Source: Rhizobium sp. Root1212
GTDB taxonomy: Bacteria > Pseudomonadota > Alphaproteobacteria > Rhizobiales > Rhizobiaceae
Direction of reading: 5' to 3'
NCBI RefSeq assembly: GCF_001424985.1
Contig: NZ_LMDA01000005.1
Location: 42,826-106,825 of the forward strand
Length of the DNA: 64,000 bases
In this document: positions 1 through 9,444 of the stretch, piece by piece
How the letters are laid out: the number at the start of each line of letters is the position of its first letter
How positions within the stretch are numbered: position 1 is the stretch's first letter
Program-made: the position numbers and the translations under genes
The notes under the pieces: model-generated
Database searches by the model: none
What the model saw: only the letters and a program-made list of their open reading frames with translations
Told to the model about the DNA's origin: nothing

Positions 1-177
1 TGTTTTCGCCGATTGAACCCGTATCATCACGTAAGCTCTATCGGCCGGAGACGCCTTTGCGGCCTCAGGGGGCGGTAAACACCTGTAGCCTCAAGTATAT
101 TACGTCAAGCTTTCGCGCGAGGCCGCTATTCTGAAGGGCATGTTACGGCGCAGCAGCGCGATCGACCGGAGGTGACC

Positions 178-480
178 ATGACGGAACGCAGGCGGCCCGG
201 AGAGGAGAATGAGGGCCTGGCATCCGCCCTTCGGCGATTTCCCGCGCAGGCGGCGGAAATCACGGCGCTGGCGGAGCGTAATGAGAATTTTCGAGCGATC
301 TGTGACGATCTCGCCTGCCTCGACAAGGCCCTGGCCTGCGTCGACGAGTTTGCTGACGACATCCGCGAGGATCGCCGCCGCGAATTTCTGGCGCTCGCCG
401 ACGAACTGGCGATGGAGGTCGAGAAGGGCCTGCACCGGGCAAAGATCGTGCCCTTCGCCGGGCTTGGTCGGCTTTCCTGA
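178..480 (+). CDS. Small protein of unknown function (100 aa)
   Basis: I do not recognise a named family. The protein is short, acidic and helical-looking, with no membrane segment or signal peptide. Its middle part (about residues 35-60) has the RNxxFRxxCDDL-type pattern seen in small conserved hypothetical proteins of alphaproteobacteria. The ATG at 178 is preferred over the GTG at 172 because GGAGG at 168-172 lies 5 bases before it and overlaps the GTG. The gene converges on pntB, with a hairpin between them. It could be a cytosolic regulatory or stress protein, but nothing in the sequence shows that. Confidence 0.6.
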   Translation: MTERRRPGEENEGLASALRRFPAQAAEITALAERNENFRAICDDLACLDKALACVDEFADDIREDRRREFLALADELAMEVEKGLHRAKIVPFAGLGRLS

Positions 481-489
481 GCAAGGTGG

Positions 490-515
490 TCGATGGGACC
501 TCGCGGCCCCATCGA
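490..515. terminator. Inverted repeat between convergent genes
   Basis: An 8-bp stem TCGATGGG/CCCATCGA (490-497 and 508-515) with a 10-base loop lies between the convergent stop codons of the small gene and pntB. It can form on both strands. There is no long T run, so termination strength is uncertain. Confidence 0.45.
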
Positions 516-524
516 TATGTGTAA

Positions 525-1958
525 TTACGCCAGCATCGGCAGCAGCTGATCGAGGCTCTTCTTGGCGTCGCCGTAGAACATGCGGGTGTTGTCCTTGAAG
601 AACAGCGGGTTCTCGATGCCGGAATAGCCGGTGCCCTGGCCGCGCTTGGAGACGAACACCTGCTTGGCCTTCCACACTTCGAGCACCGGCATGCCGGCGA
701 TGGGCGAGTTCGGATCGTCCTGCGCCGCCGGGTTGACGATGTCGTTGGAGCCGATGACGATGACGACGTCGGTCTCGTGGAAGTCATCGTTGATCTCGTC
801 CATTTCCAGAACGATGTCGTAGGGGACCTTGGCTTCGGCGAGCAGCACGTTCATGTGCCCCGGCAGTCGGCCGGCGACGGGGTGGATGGCAAAACGCACG
901 GTCTTGCCGGCGGCGCGCAGCTTGCGCGTCAGTTCCGAGACCGACGCTTGAGCCTGTGCCACCGCCATGCCGTAGCCCGGCACGATGATGATCGAGTCGG
1001 CATCGTTGAGGGCTGCGGCAACGCCGTCGGCGTCGATGGCGATCTGCTCGCCTGATATCTCCATCTGCGGGCCGGCGGTCGCGCCGAAGCCGCCGAGGAT
1101 GACCGAAACGAAGGAGCGGTTCATCGCCTTGCACATGATATAGGACAGGATCGCACCCGAGGAACCGACCAGCGCGCCGGTGACGATCAGGAGATCGTTG
1201 CCGAGCGTGAAGCCGATAGCGGCGGCCGCCCAGCCGGAATAGCTGTTCAGCATCGACACGACGACCGGCATGTCGGCGCCGCCGATGCCCATGATCAGGT
1301 GATAGCCGATGAAGAAGGCGGCCAGCGTCATCAGGACCAGCGTCCAGACGCCGGCGCCGTTGACATAGAGCAGTAGCAGCAGGATCGACAGGGCCGCGGC
1401 ACCGGCATTCAAGAGATGCCCGCCGGGCAGCTTCTTCGCCTTGCCGTCAACCTTGCCGGCCAGCTTGCCGAAGGCGATGACCGAGCCGGTGAAGGTGACC
1501 GCGCCGATGAAGACGCCGAGAAACACCTCGACCTTCATGATCGCCAGCTCCACCGGTTCCTTATGGGCCAGCAGCTTGGCAAAGCCGGTCAGCGTCGCGC
1601 GCGCAGCCTCGTCGAGGCCGGCGACATTCGCCGCCTCTAGATGAGCGTTGAAGCCGATGAACACGGCGGCCAGGCCGACGAAGCTGTGCAGCGCCGCAAC
1701 GAGCTGCGGCATCTCGGTCATCTGCACACGGCTTGCGACGAAATGGCCGAGCACCGCCCCGCCTGCGATCATCAAAAGCACGATGAACCAGTTGCCGACG
1801 TCAGGCCCGAAGACCGTGGCGGCGACCGCAAGGCCCATGCCGGTTATGCCGTACCAGACGGCGCGCTTGGCGCTTTCCTGGCCGGACAGGCCGCCGAGGG
1901 ACAGGATGAACAGAACAGCTGCCGCGATATAGGCGGCCGAAACAATACCGATGGTCAT
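525..1958 (-). CDS. pntB: NAD(P) transhydrogenase subunit beta
   Basis: This is the beta subunit of the proton-translocating transhydrogenase, which uses the proton motive force to transfer hydride from NADH to NADP+. At 477 aa it is close to the usual length (E. coli about 462). The N-terminal two thirds are a chain of hydrophobic helices (membrane domain II). The C-terminal part from about residue 300 is the NADP-binding domain III, with the [10 protein letters not shown] segment and the conserved end [10 protein letters not shown]. It lies 16 bases downstream of pntA on the same strand, so the two form an operon. Its product supplies NADPH for biosynthesis and redox defence. Confidence 0.96.
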   Translation of the reverse strand: MTIGIVSAAYIAAAVLFILSLGGLSGQESAKRAVWYGITGMGLAVAATVFGPDVGNWFIVLLMIAGGAVLGHFVASRVQMTEMPQLVAALHSFVGLAAVFIGFNAHLEAANVAGLDEAARATLTGFAKLLAHKEPVELAIMKVEVFLGVFIGAVTFTGSVIAFGKLAGKVDGKAKKLPGGHLLNAGAAALSILLLLLYVNGAGVWTLVLMTLAAFFIGYHLIMGIGGADMPVVVSMLNSYSGWAAAAIGFTLGNDLLIVTGALVGSSGAILSYIMCKAMNRSFVSVILGGFGATAGPQMEISGEQIAIDADGVAAALNDADSIIIVPGYGMAVAQAQASVSELTRKLRAAGKTVRFAIHPVAGRLPGHMNVLLAEAKVPYDIVLEMDEINDDFHETDVVIVIGSNDIVNPAAQDDPNSPIAGMPVLEVWKAKQVFVSKRGQGTGYSGIENPLFFKDNTRMFYGDAKKSLDQLLPMLA

Positions 1959-1974
1959 GATGCAAATCCCCCGA

Positions 1975-3549
1975 TCACGACTTCTGGAACATGGCGAGCA
2001 TGCGCCGGGTGACGAGGAAACCGCCGACGATATTGATCGTGGCGATCAGCACGGAAAGCGCCGAGAGCAGAACCACCAGCCAGCTGGTCGAGCCGATCTG
2101 CAGAAGGGCACCGAGAATGACGATGCCCGAGATCGCGTTGGTCACCGCCATCAGCGGCGTGTGCAGCGAGTGCGAGACATTCCAGATGACCTGGAAGCCG
2201 ACGAAGCAGGCGAGCACGAAGACGACGAAGTGGCTCATGAAGGCCGACGGCGCATAGGCCCCGACGATCAAGAGCAGCACCGTCGCGACGGCGAGCAGCG
2301 TCAACTGGCTCCTGGTCTGCGCCTTGAAGGCGGCCGTCTCGGCGGCCCGCTTTTCCTCCGGCGTCGGCTCCTTCACTTTTTCCTTCGGCTTCTGCGCTGC
2401 GATCGCCGCAATCTTCGGCGGTGGCGGCGGATAGGTGATCGCGCCCTGGAAGGCGACGGTCGATCCGCGGATGACGTCGTCTTCCATATTGTGGACGATC
2501 TTGCCGTCCTTGGCCGGCGTCAGGTCGGCCAGCATGTGGCGGATGTTGGTGGAATAGAGCGCCGACGACTGGGCTGCCATGCGGCTCGGGAAATCGGTAT
2601 AGCCGATAATGGTGACGCCGTTGTCGGACACCACCTTCTGGTCGGCGACGGTCAGATCGCAGTTGCCGCCGCGTTCGGCGGCGAGATCAACGACGACCGA
2701 GCCCGGCTTCATCGCCGCGACCATATCGGCCAGCCACAGCTTCGGGGCATCGCGGCCGGGGATCAGCGCCGTGGTGATGACGATGTCGATCTCGGGCGCG
2801 AGTTCGCGGAATTTCGCCAGCTGCTTCTCACGGAATTCCGGCGAGGACGGAGCAGCATAACCGCCGGTCGCAGCACCATCCTGCACTCCGCCGTCGAAAT
2901 CGAGATAGACGAATTCCGCGCCCATCGACTCGATCTGCTCGGCGACCTCGGGGCGCACGTCGAAGGCATAGGTGCGGGCGCCGAGCGAGACGGCGACGCC
3001 GGTCGCGGCAAGGCCTGCCACACCGGCGCCGATCACCAGCACCTTGGCCGGAGGCACCTTGCCGGCGGCGGTCACCTGGCCGGTGAAGAAGCGGCCGAAA
3101 TTGTTGCCAGCCTCGGTGACGGCGCGGTAGCCGGCGATATTGGCCATCGACGAAAGCGCATCCATCTTCTGGGCGCGCGAGATGCGCGGCACCATGTCCA
3201 TGGCGATGACGTTGGCGCCCTTGGCGCGGGCCAGCTCCAGCAGTTCGCCGTTCTGGCCGGGATAGAAGAACGAAATCAGCGTCTGGCCGGGAACGAGGTC
3301 CGCGACCTCGGAAGGCTCGGGCGGACGAACCTTGGTGACGATATCCGAGACCGCAAACAGCGCGCTTGCATCATCGACAACCGTCACGCCCGCAGCGCGA
3401 TAGGCCTCGTCGGAAATGCCAGCCTTGGCGCCGGCACCCGCTTCCACGAAACATTCGTGACCCAGCTTCTGCAGCTGCAATGCACTGTCCGGCGTCATCG
3501 CGACGCGCGATTCCCCCGCATGTAATTCCTTCGGTGAACCGATTTTCAT
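1975..3549 (-). CDS. pntA: NAD(P) transhydrogenase subunit alpha (fused form)
   Basis: This is the alpha subunit of the transhydrogenase (524 aa). It carries the NAD-binding domain I with GAGVAG (about residues 170-180), a proline/lysine-rich linker (about 380-420), and four C-terminal membrane helices. Domain I and the membrane part are in one chain, as in E. coli PntA. Many rhizobia have them as separate PntAA and PntAB, so the fused form is worth noting. An in-frame extension reaches 3654, but the family start MKIGSPKE at 3549 has GGGGGA upstream and is preferred. Forms an operon with pntB. Confidence 0.94.
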   Translation of the reverse strand: MKIGSPKELHAGESRVAMTPDSALQLQKLGHECFVEAGAGAKAGISDEAYRAAGVTVVDDASALFAVSDIVTKVRPPEPSEVADLVPGQTLISFFYPGQNGELLELARAKGANVIAMDMVPRISRAQKMDALSSMANIAGYRAVTEAGNNFGRFFTGQVTAAGKVPPAKVLVIGAGVAGLAATGVAVSLGARTYAFDVRPEVAEQIESMGAEFVYLDFDGGVQDGAATGGYAAPSSPEFREKQLAKFRELAPEIDIVITTALIPGRDAPKLWLADMVAAMKPGSVVVDLAAERGGNCDLTVADQKVVSDNGVTIIGYTDFPSRMAAQSSALYSTNIRHMLADLTPAKDGKIVHNMEDDVIRGSTVAFQGAITYPPPPPKIAAIAAQKPKEKVKEPTPEEKRAAETAAFKAQTRSQLTLLAVATVLLLIVGAYAPSAFMSHFVVFVLACFVGFQVIWNVSHSLHTPLMAVTNAISGIVILGALLQIGSTSWLVVLLSALSVLIATINIVGGFLVTRRMLAMFQKS

Positions 3550-3831
3550 CGAATGTTTTTCCCCCAATGCCGGCCCGGCAGGCGAGCCCTCTCCATTTTT
3601 CGCCCAGTCGAGGGCGAAAAAGCTCGGCGGAAGTGATAGCGTCATCGTCAACATCTTTCTACAAGCTTTTGATGATCAACAGCTTCACGATTTCATTCAT
3701 AACGCCGCACTAGCCTTGAACGGCCGATTTCGCCGCGGGGTTGCCGGCCTTTTCGCCATTGCAACTATCAACAGGAAGCCCGAGAAAAAAAGCTGCTATA
3801 GTTCCGGCCAGCCCCTCCCCTTACGAGACCC

Positions 3832-5049
3832 ATGCCAGCACCGACCCGTTTCCGCGAACGTATTGCCCTTTATGCCCTGCTCACGTCGCTCACCTCCGTC
3901 AGCATCGATGCACTGCTGCCGGGGCTGCGGGCGATCGGGGTCGATCTCGGCATCTCGCCACCGCTCTCAACCCAGCATGTCATCTCGCTGTTCATCCTCG
4001 GCATGGCGTTCGGGGAGTTGCTGTTCGGGCCGCTTTCGGATGCGCTGGGGCGAAAGAAGGCGCTTATCCTCGGCCTTTGTGTCTATGCGGCGGGAACGGT
4101 CGTCGCCATGCTGGCGGGATCGCTGGAGATGGTAATCGTCGGACGGTTCCTGCAGGGCGTCGGCGTTTCAGGGCCGAAAATCGCCACACGGGCGATGATC
4201 CGCGACCAGTTCGAGGGCGACGCCATGGCCCGCGTCATGTCCTTCATGTTTACGCTGTTCATTCTGGTGCCGATGCTGGCGCCGGCGCTCGCACAAGCGA
4301 TCATTGCGGCGGCGGGATGGCGTAGCGTCTTTATGTTCTATCTTGTCATGGCCGGCGTGCTTGGCCTCTGGCTGACGCTGCGCCAGCCGGAAACCCTGCC
4401 GCCCGAGCGGCGCATTGCCTTCCGCCCCCGGCTGCTGCTCCGCAACGGGCATCGTATCCTCACCAACCGCCGCGTGGCGCCGCTGATCCTTGCGACCGGC
4501 CTCGTTTTCGGCGCGCAGCTGCTGTATCTCAGCACGGCCGCCGATCTGTTCTTCGATGCCTACGGGATTGCGGACACCTTCCCGCTTTATTTCGCCCTGC
4601 TGGCCACCGGCATCGGGCTCGCCTCGTTTCTCAATTCCCGGATGGTGCAGCGCTTCGGCATGGACGCCATGGCCCGCGCCGGCTTTCTCGGCCTGACGCT
4701 CTCGGGATTTGCGATGCTTCTGGCGGTCCTCGCCTTTGGCGGGCATCTGCCGTTCACGGTTCTTCTGGCACTGACCTACGCGGCCTTCTTCGCCATCGGC
4801 ATCCTCTTCGGCAATCTCAACGCCATGGCGATGCGTTCGCTCGCACAGGTAGCCGGACTGGGCGCATCGCTGATCGCCTCCGGCTCAAGCCTCGTCGCCA
4901 CGGGCTTTGCGGTCACGCTCGGCCGTTTCTATGACGGTACGCCGCTCGCTCTGGCCTGCGGGCTCCTGATCGCAGGCGTGCTTTCGCTGATCCTGTCCGC
5001 GTTTGCGGCAAGCGGCCCGGCGGAGCCGGTGGCAGCCGTCTCTGCCTGA
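3832..5049 (+). CDS. MFS transporter, Bcr/CflA drug-efflux type
   Basis: A 405-aa inner-membrane protein with about 12 hydrophobic segments, matching the Bcr/CflA (DHA1) branch of the major facilitator superfamily, which exports drugs or small metabolites by proton antiport. The N-terminal segment around SIDALLPGLRAIGVDLG and the loop motif DALGRKKAL after helix 2 (about residues 64-72) are typical. It is transcribed divergently from pntA and stands alone. The ribosome binding site is weak (ACGAGA). The substrate cannot be told from sequence. Confidence 0.88.
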   Translation: MPAPTRFRERIALYALLTSLTSVSIDALLPGLRAIGVDLGISPPLSTQHVISLFILGMAFGELLFGPLSDALGRKKALILGLCVYAAGTVVAMLAGSLEMVIVGRFLQGVGVSGPKIATRAMIRDQFEGDAMARVMSFMFTLFILVPMLAPALAQAIIAAAGWRSVFMFYLVMAGVLGLWLTLRQPETLPPERRIAFRPRLLLRNGHRILTNRRVAPLILATGLVFGAQLLYLSTAADLFFDAYGIADTFPLYFALLATGIGLASFLNSRMVQRFGMDAMARAGFLGLTLSGFAMLLAVLAFGGHLPFTVLLALTYAAFFAIGILFGNLNAMAMRSLAQVAGLGASLIASGSSLVATGFAVTLGRFYDGTPLALACGLLIAGVLSLILSAFAASGPAEPVAAVSA

Positions 5050-5077
5050 GAAGCGCATCACTCCGCAGTAGCCAGGC

Positions 5078-5992
5078 TCAGTTCAGGCAGGTTTCAGCCG
5101 GCAGGCCTTCCGGGCTGCGCTTGGCCTCGTCCCCGACGGAGTAGGCGGCGCATTCGAGGGTATCGGCCATCCTGGCGCTGGCAAGATCGAAGGTCATCGG
5201 CCGCGGGCCGGCCGGGAAGACCTGGCGCTCCATGATCCAGGTGAGCTGGGCGCGCACGATCGCCGGGTCCATGTCGGGCGAACGGCGGATCACGGCAGCG
5301 ACGCCAAGCTCGGGATTGGCGAGGCAATCGTGCCAGGCACGCCGGACGATGGCCTGCAGCTTGCCGGCGAGGCCCGGCTCCTTCTCCAGAACCGCATTCA
5401 GCGCCACGAAGGCACCGGAATAAATGTCGAGGCCGTTGTCGGCGAAATAGAGGAAATCGAGATCGCTAGCGTCGTGGCCGCGCATCTGCATGGCGAATTT
5501 CAAGGTTGCGTCAAAGCAGGTCGCGGCCATCACCGAACGCGAGGCCACCAGCCGGTCGCGCTCCTCGGGCTGAACGCCGAGATAGGTGTAGCGGTCCGTC
5601 GCATAGCCGTTGCGTTTCAAAAGCAGCGGCAGAAGCCGCGCCGAGGTATCGCCGTTCGGGCCGCAGAGCGTGCCGGTCTCGACCTCGGCCAACATCAGCT
5701 TCCGACCCTCCGAGCGATAGCCGAGGCAGCAGGGCGTGTGCTCGTAGATTGGCACGAGGCAGGAGATTTCGGTTTCTCCGGTGCGCAACGCCTGCTCAAA
5801 CACCGAGGAGACGTCGCCGAAGCCGATCTCGGCTTCGCCGCTCAGCAGCGCACGGGTCACCTGCGACGAGCTGAAACCCTCGACGAAGATGCAGGCGATG
5901 CCGAAATCGTGGAAATAGCCCGCATCGGCCGCGTGCAGGAAAGGCGAATTCTGTCCCTGATAGAAGTGATTGAGCTTGAAGCGCAGTTCCAT
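5078..5992 (-). CDS. NMT1/THI5-like substrate-binding protein without signal peptide
   Basis: A 304-aa protein of the NMT1/THI5-SsuA binding-protein fold. It opens with a ligand-binding strand (LNHFYQGQNSPFLHAADAGYF), followed by the loop ALLSGEAEIGFGDVSSV typical of nitrate/sulfonate/pyrimidine binding proteins. It starts directly with the mature fold, and no signal peptide or lipobox is visible. No ABC permease or ATPase lies beside it in the same direction. It could be a cytoplasmic binding or sensor protein, or be exported by an unseen route. A Cys-Cys pair occurs near residue 88, but the CCCFC motif of Thi5 pyrimidine synthases is absent. Confidence 0.7.
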   Translation of the reverse strand: MELRFKLNHFYQGQNSPFLHAADAGYFHDFGIACIFVEGFSSSQVTRALLSGEAEIGFGDVSSVFEQALRTGETEISCLVPIYEHTPCCLGYRSEGRKLMLAEVETGTLCGPNGDTSARLLPLLLKRNGYATDRYTYLGVQPEERDRLVASRSVMAATCFDATLKFAMQMRGHDASDLDFLYFADNGLDIYSGAFVALNAVLEKEPGLAGKLQAIVRRAWHDCLANPELGVAAVIRRSPDMDPAIVRAQLTWIMERQVFPAGPRPMTFDLASARMADTLECAAYSVGDEAKRSPEGLPAETCLN

Positions 5993-6147
5993 TCCAAAAA
6001 ACCTTCAACATTGAAAACGGCTGTTCTTGAGAAACAGTTCTGCCGGAACGTATCGTGGACATCGTGGCCGGCGTCCTTGGTGGCCGCAAGGGTTTGCGAT
6101 ATAACCCACCCGTTTCGTTTTCAAGCACCCCCCTTTAAGGAGTTATC

Positions 6148-6951
6148 ATGAGAATCGCGCTGAGAGCCGTGCTGGCCGTCGTTGCGTTTTTGGGAGTAAG
6201 CGCGGTTCAGGCGCAGGACTACAAGGCTGCGCTGGTGACCGCCGACACCCTGACCATCGGCACCTCGGGTTCGGCCCCGCCGTTCAGCATGACCAATGCC
6301 GCGGGTGAGCTTGAAGGCTTCGACATCGACGTCGTCAATCTGGTCGCCAAGGAACTCGGCCTCACCGCCAAGTTCGAAAAGCTGGATTTCGCCGGCCTGC
6401 TGCCGGGCCTGACCGCCGGCCGCTTCGACCTCATCGCCTCCGGCGTGACCCGCACGCCCGAGCGCCTGGCCTCGCAGGACTTCTTCCTGCTCTCGCCCTA
6501 TATCGTCAATGGCGCGGCTATCACCCGCCACGAGCCCGATGGCGAGATCGCCAGCTGGAAGGACGTCTGCGGCAAGACCATGGGCGCGGTGCGTGGCGGT
6601 GTCTTCCAGAAGGTCGCCAAGGAAAAGCTGCCGGAGGGCTGCATCACCAAGGCCCGCGAATATCCGGGCTCGACCGAACTGTTCCTCGACCTTGAGAACC
6701 ACCGCATCGATTTCGCCGCCCATGATTTCCTCGGACCGAAGTATCTCGAAAAATCCGGCAAGCTGACCGGCATGGTGACCCTCGACGACCTGCTGACGAC
6801 CATCACCCAGAGCGTCGCCGTCAACGCCAAGAACAAGCCGCTGGCCGATGCCATCGACGCCAAGTTCGCAACCTGGCGCAAGGACGGCACCCTGCAGGGT
6901 CTCGCCGACAAGTGGTTCGGCGCGTCGATCGACTGGTCGAAGGCCGAATAA
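6148..6951 (+). CDS. Polar amino acid-type ABC transporter substrate-binding protein
   Basis: A 267-aa periplasmic solute-binding protein of family 3 (the HisJ/GlnH class). A signal peptide is visible (about residues 1-23, ending VQA|QD). The family signature GFDIDVVNLVAKELGL is near residues 57-72, and GLLPGLTAGRFDLIASGVTRTPER follows the expected order for an amino-acid or opine-like ligand. The RBS TAAGGAG is strong. It heads an operon with two permeases (6980 and 7621), but no ATPase gene follows. The exact ligand is unknown. Confidence 0.9.
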   Translation: MRIALRAVLAVVAFLGVSAVQAQDYKAALVTADTLTIGTSGSAPPFSMTNAAGELEGFDIDVVNLVAKELGLTAKFEKLDFAGLLPGLTAGRFDLIASGVTRTPERLASQDFFLLSPYIVNGAAITRHEPDGEIASWKDVCGKTMGAVRGGVFQKVAKEKLPEGCITKAREYPGSTELFLDLENHRIDFAAHDFLGPKYLEKSGKLTGMVTLDDLLTTITQSVAVNAKNKPLADAIDAKFATWRKDGTLQGLADKWFGASIDWSKAE

Positions 6952-6979
6952 GCGGCTTTCCGCGAGGGGCATGTAACTC

Positions 6980-7624
6980 ATGGAAATCGCCATTGCGTGG
7001 CTGCCGCGGTTGTTGACCGCGGCGGTGCTGACCATCGGGCTTTCGGCCGTCGTCTTCACTCTGTCGGCGGTCTTCGGTCTTCTTTTGTCCTTCGTTCATT
7101 ACGGGCGGGAGACATCTTACCCACGCAAAGGGATCGAGGCGTTCAGCGCCTTTTTTCGTTCGGTTCCCGAACTGGTGGTGCTGTTCCTGTTCTTCTTCGG
7201 CGGCCCGCAGATCGGCGTCGATTTCGGCCCGATCGGCTCGACCATCATCGCCTTCACGCTGGTCGGCATCGCCTTCGACTATCAGGTGTTTAAGGGCGCG
7301 CTGAAGGTCATCCCCTTCGGCCAGTACGAGGCCGGTATCGCGCTTGGCCTGCCACGCTTTGTCGTGTTTCTGAAGGTGCTGGTGCCGCAGGTGTTGCCGC
7401 TCGCCCGCAAGGGCTGGATCACCTATGCGATCGGCACCGTCAAGCGCATGTCCATCGCCTCAGCCGTTTCGGTCAGCGAAATCCTCTATGTCACCAAGCA
7501 GGGCATCGCCGCCACCAACGCGCCCTTCACCTTCCTGACGATCGCCGTCGGCCTCTATATCCTGATCGTCACGCCACTCCTTGTCTTCAACGAGCGCAAG
7601 CCGCGACAGGCGGTGGCGCGATGA
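6980..7624 (+). CDS. Amino acid-type ABC transporter permease
   Basis: A 214-aa inner-membrane permease of the HisM/GlnP class with about five helices. The cytoplasmic EAA loop, where the ATPase docks, reads EAGIALGLPRFVVFLKVLVPQ. It pairs with the next permease as the two halves of the channel. RBS GAGGGG. Its stop overlaps the next start (ATGA), which suggests translational coupling. Confidence 0.9.
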   Translation: MEIAIAWLPRLLTAAVLTIGLSAVVFTLSAVFGLLLSFVHYGRETSYPRKGIEAFSAFFRSVPELVVLFLFFFGGPQIGVDFGPIGSTIIAFTLVGIAFDYQVFKGALKVIPFGQYEAGIALGLPRFVVFLKVLVPQVLPLARKGWITYAIGTVKRMSIASAVSVSEILYVTKQGIAATNAPFTFLTIAVGLYILIVTPLLVFNERKPRQAVAR

Positions 7625-8274
7625 CCATCCTTCTCGACCCCAGCTACCAGCAGATGCTGCTCGACGGCCTATGGATGACACTGTACATCTCGGCCGTCGT
7701 GATCGTCGTCTCGAACCTGCTCGCCTTGCCGCTCGCCATCTATATGCAGCGTCCCTACGGCGTCTTCCGCCGCGTCATCGTCGGCTACAGCTTCTTTGCC
7801 CGCGCCGCGCCGGTGCTGGCGATCCTGTTTGCGCTCTACTACGGCCTGCCGAAGCTCGGCATTTACCTGGAGCCGGTGCCCTCGGCGCTGATCGGCCTGA
7901 TTTTCGCCTCGACGGCCTACAACATGGAATTCCTGCGCTCGGGCTTCGAGAGCATTCCCGTCGGACAGTCGGACGCGGCCAAGGCGCTGGGGATGAAGCC
8001 TTTCGCCATCTACTGGAAGGTGATGACCCCGCAGGCCTACCGGCTTGCCGCCCCTGCCCTGTTTTCCAACGCGATCCAGATGGTCAAGGGCAGTTCGCTC
8101 GCCAGCCTCGTCGCAATCGACGAGCTGACGGCAGCCTCGACCGTGATCATCTCGGAGACCTACAAGGCAATCGAAGTGCTGCTGCTCGTCTCGGTCTTCT
8201 ACCTGATCATCGCCGCCGCCATCATTGGCGCGCAATATCTCTACGAAAGTCGCCAGAGCATCACCCGGCGCTGA
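7621..8274 (+). CDS. Amino acid-type ABC transporter permease (second subunit)
   Basis: A 217-aa HisQ/GlnP-class permease. The EAA loop (SDAAKALGMKPFAIYWKVMTPQ) lies near residue 120, and GSSLASLVAIDELT is the conserved helix after it. The start overlaps the stop of the preceding permease by 4 bases. The stop codon sits in the loop of a hairpin that ends the operon. No ATP-binding gene belongs to this unit, so the importer must use an ATPase encoded elsewhere. Confidence 0.9.
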   Translation: MTILLDPSYQQMLLDGLWMTLYISAVVIVVSNLLALPLAIYMQRPYGVFRRVIVGYSFFARAAPVLAILFALYYGLPKLGIYLEPVPSALIGLIFASTAYNMEFLRSGFESIPVGQSDAAKALGMKPFAIYWKVMTPQAYRLAAPALFSNAIQMVKGSSLASLVAIDELTAASTVIISETYKAIEVLLLVSVFYLIIAAAIIGAQYLYESRQSITRR

Positions 8275-8281
8275 GCGCCGG
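8265..8281 (+). terminator. Hairpin with the permease stop codon in its loop
   Basis: CCGGCGC-TGA-GCGCCGG: a 7-bp GC stem whose 3-base loop is the TGA stop of the permease, followed by TTCTT. Probably an intrinsic terminator separating the importer from the LacI operon. Confidence 0.6.
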
Positions 8282-8331
8282 TTCTTCCCCCCACAAATGC
8301 AGAGAAATAAGCGTCGGCATCCGCAACGCCG

Positions 8332-8376
8332 TTGACTTCGGCAATTTTTATGGTAGATATGCTTAAACGTTTAAGC
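8332..8376 (+). promoter_or_regulatory. Promoter and LacI-type operator
   Basis: TTGACT (8332-8337) can serve as a -35 element, with a weak TAGATA (8354-8359) as -10. Immediately downstream is a perfect 16-bp palindrome GCTTAAACGTTTAAGC (8361-8376) with the central CG typical of LacI/PurR-family operators. It ends 14 bases before the ATG of the lacI-family gene, which suggests that this regulator controls its own gene and perhaps the operon behind it. Confidence 0.75.
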
Positions 8377-8390
8377 AGCAGTGAGCACTG

Positions 8391-9416
8391 ATGAAAGCGG
8401 CCCGACCCAATCTTTCGGAATTGGCGCGACACCTCGGGGTGTCGATCGCGACGGCTTCGAATGCGCTATCGGGAAAAGGCCGCCTGTCGCCGGAGCTTGC
8501 CCAGCGCATCCGCGAGACCGCCAACCAGATGGGCTACGTGCCGAGTCAGGCCGGACGCGCCTTGCGCACCGGCCGCAGCGGCGTGCTCGGCCTCGTGCTT
8601 CCCGATATCGGCAATCCGCTCTATCCGGAGATCGCCCAGGAGATCGAGCGCGTGGCGACCGGTGCCGGCTATGGCGTGCTGATCGCCAATTCGCGCGACG
8701 ACATCTCCGCCCAGGACAAGGCGATCTTCCAGCTTGTCGAGCGTGGCGTCGACGGCATCGTCATCGTTCCCCGCCGCGGCACGAAAGTCCCGGAAACCCG
8801 CTGCCCCATCGCCATCATCGACACGCCGAAGACGCCGCGCAACACGGTGTCCGGCGATCATTTCGACGGCGGCGCGCAGGTGGCCCGCCATTTGACGGCG
8901 CTCGGCCACACCAGGATCCTGCTCATCGGCGACGATCCAAGCTCCAACGTCCAGAATACCCGTATCAACGGCATGCGCTCCGAGCTTTCCGATGCGCAGA
9001 CGGTCGAGACGATCTGGATCGTCGAGATCGAAGCGAAACACGGCAAGGGCTGCGCGCTCGATCTCGCTGCATGGCGTGCCCGAGGTTTTACCGCCTTTGC
9101 CTGCGTCTCCGATCCGCATGCGCTGAGGGCGCTGACCGAGCTGCAATCGGCCGGCATCGCCATTCCGGCGGAAGCGACCGTCACCGGCTTCGACAACCTG
9201 CAATGGTCGTCCTTCATTTCACCGCCGCTGACCACCGTGAAAATGAACATGCCGGAAATCGCCCGGCTCGCGATCGATGCGCTGGTGACGGCGATCAAGG
9301 ATCGCGATGCCTCGGACGATACGCCGAGCCCGCCCGTCACCGCTCGCAAGGCCTCCGTGCCGATGGAGCTTGTCATTCGCCGTTCCAGTGGGCCTGCGCC
9401 GGAAGCGCAGCCATAG
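8391..9416 (+). CDS. LacI family transcriptional regulator
   Basis: A 341-aa repressor. The N-terminal helix-turn-helix and hinge helix are clear (LSELARHLGVSIATASNALSG, residues about 8-28; then GYVPSQAGRALRTG), followed by a periplasmic-binding-protein-like effector domain starting GVLGLVLPDIGNPLY. A perfect palindrome just upstream is its probable operator. Its gene is the first of an operon with a PotDBCA-like importer, nucleoside hydrolase and adenine deaminase, so the effector is likely a purine, nucleoside or related metabolite (inference). Confidence 0.92.
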   Translation: MKAARPNLSELARHLGVSIATASNALSGKGRLSPELAQRIRETANQMGYVPSQAGRALRTGRSGVLGLVLPDIGNPLYPEIAQEIERVATGAGYGVLIANSRDDISAQDKAIFQLVERGVDGIVIVPRRGTKVPETRCPIAIIDTPKTPRNTVSGDHFDGGAQVARHLTALGHTRILLIGDDPSSNVQNTRINGMRSELSDAQTVETIWIVEIEAKHGKGCALDLAAWRARGFTAFACVSDPHALRALTELQSAGIAIPAEATVTGFDNLQWSSFISPPLTTVKMNMPEIARLAIDALVTAIKDRDASDDTPSPPVTARKASVPMELVIRRSSGPAPEAQP

Positions 9417-9444
9417 GCCGGTTTTCTTGAGGAGGAGTGTAAAC

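Noticed and set aside
1951..3525. A 524-codon open frame opposite pntA
   Set aside because: Antisense shadow caused by high GC at third codon positions; Arg/His/Asp-rich without any motif.
5078..5992. Thi5-type pyrimidine synthase
   Set aside because: Only a Cys-Cys pair is present; the CCCFC motif expected for Thi5 is missing, so a plain binding-protein fold is the safer call.
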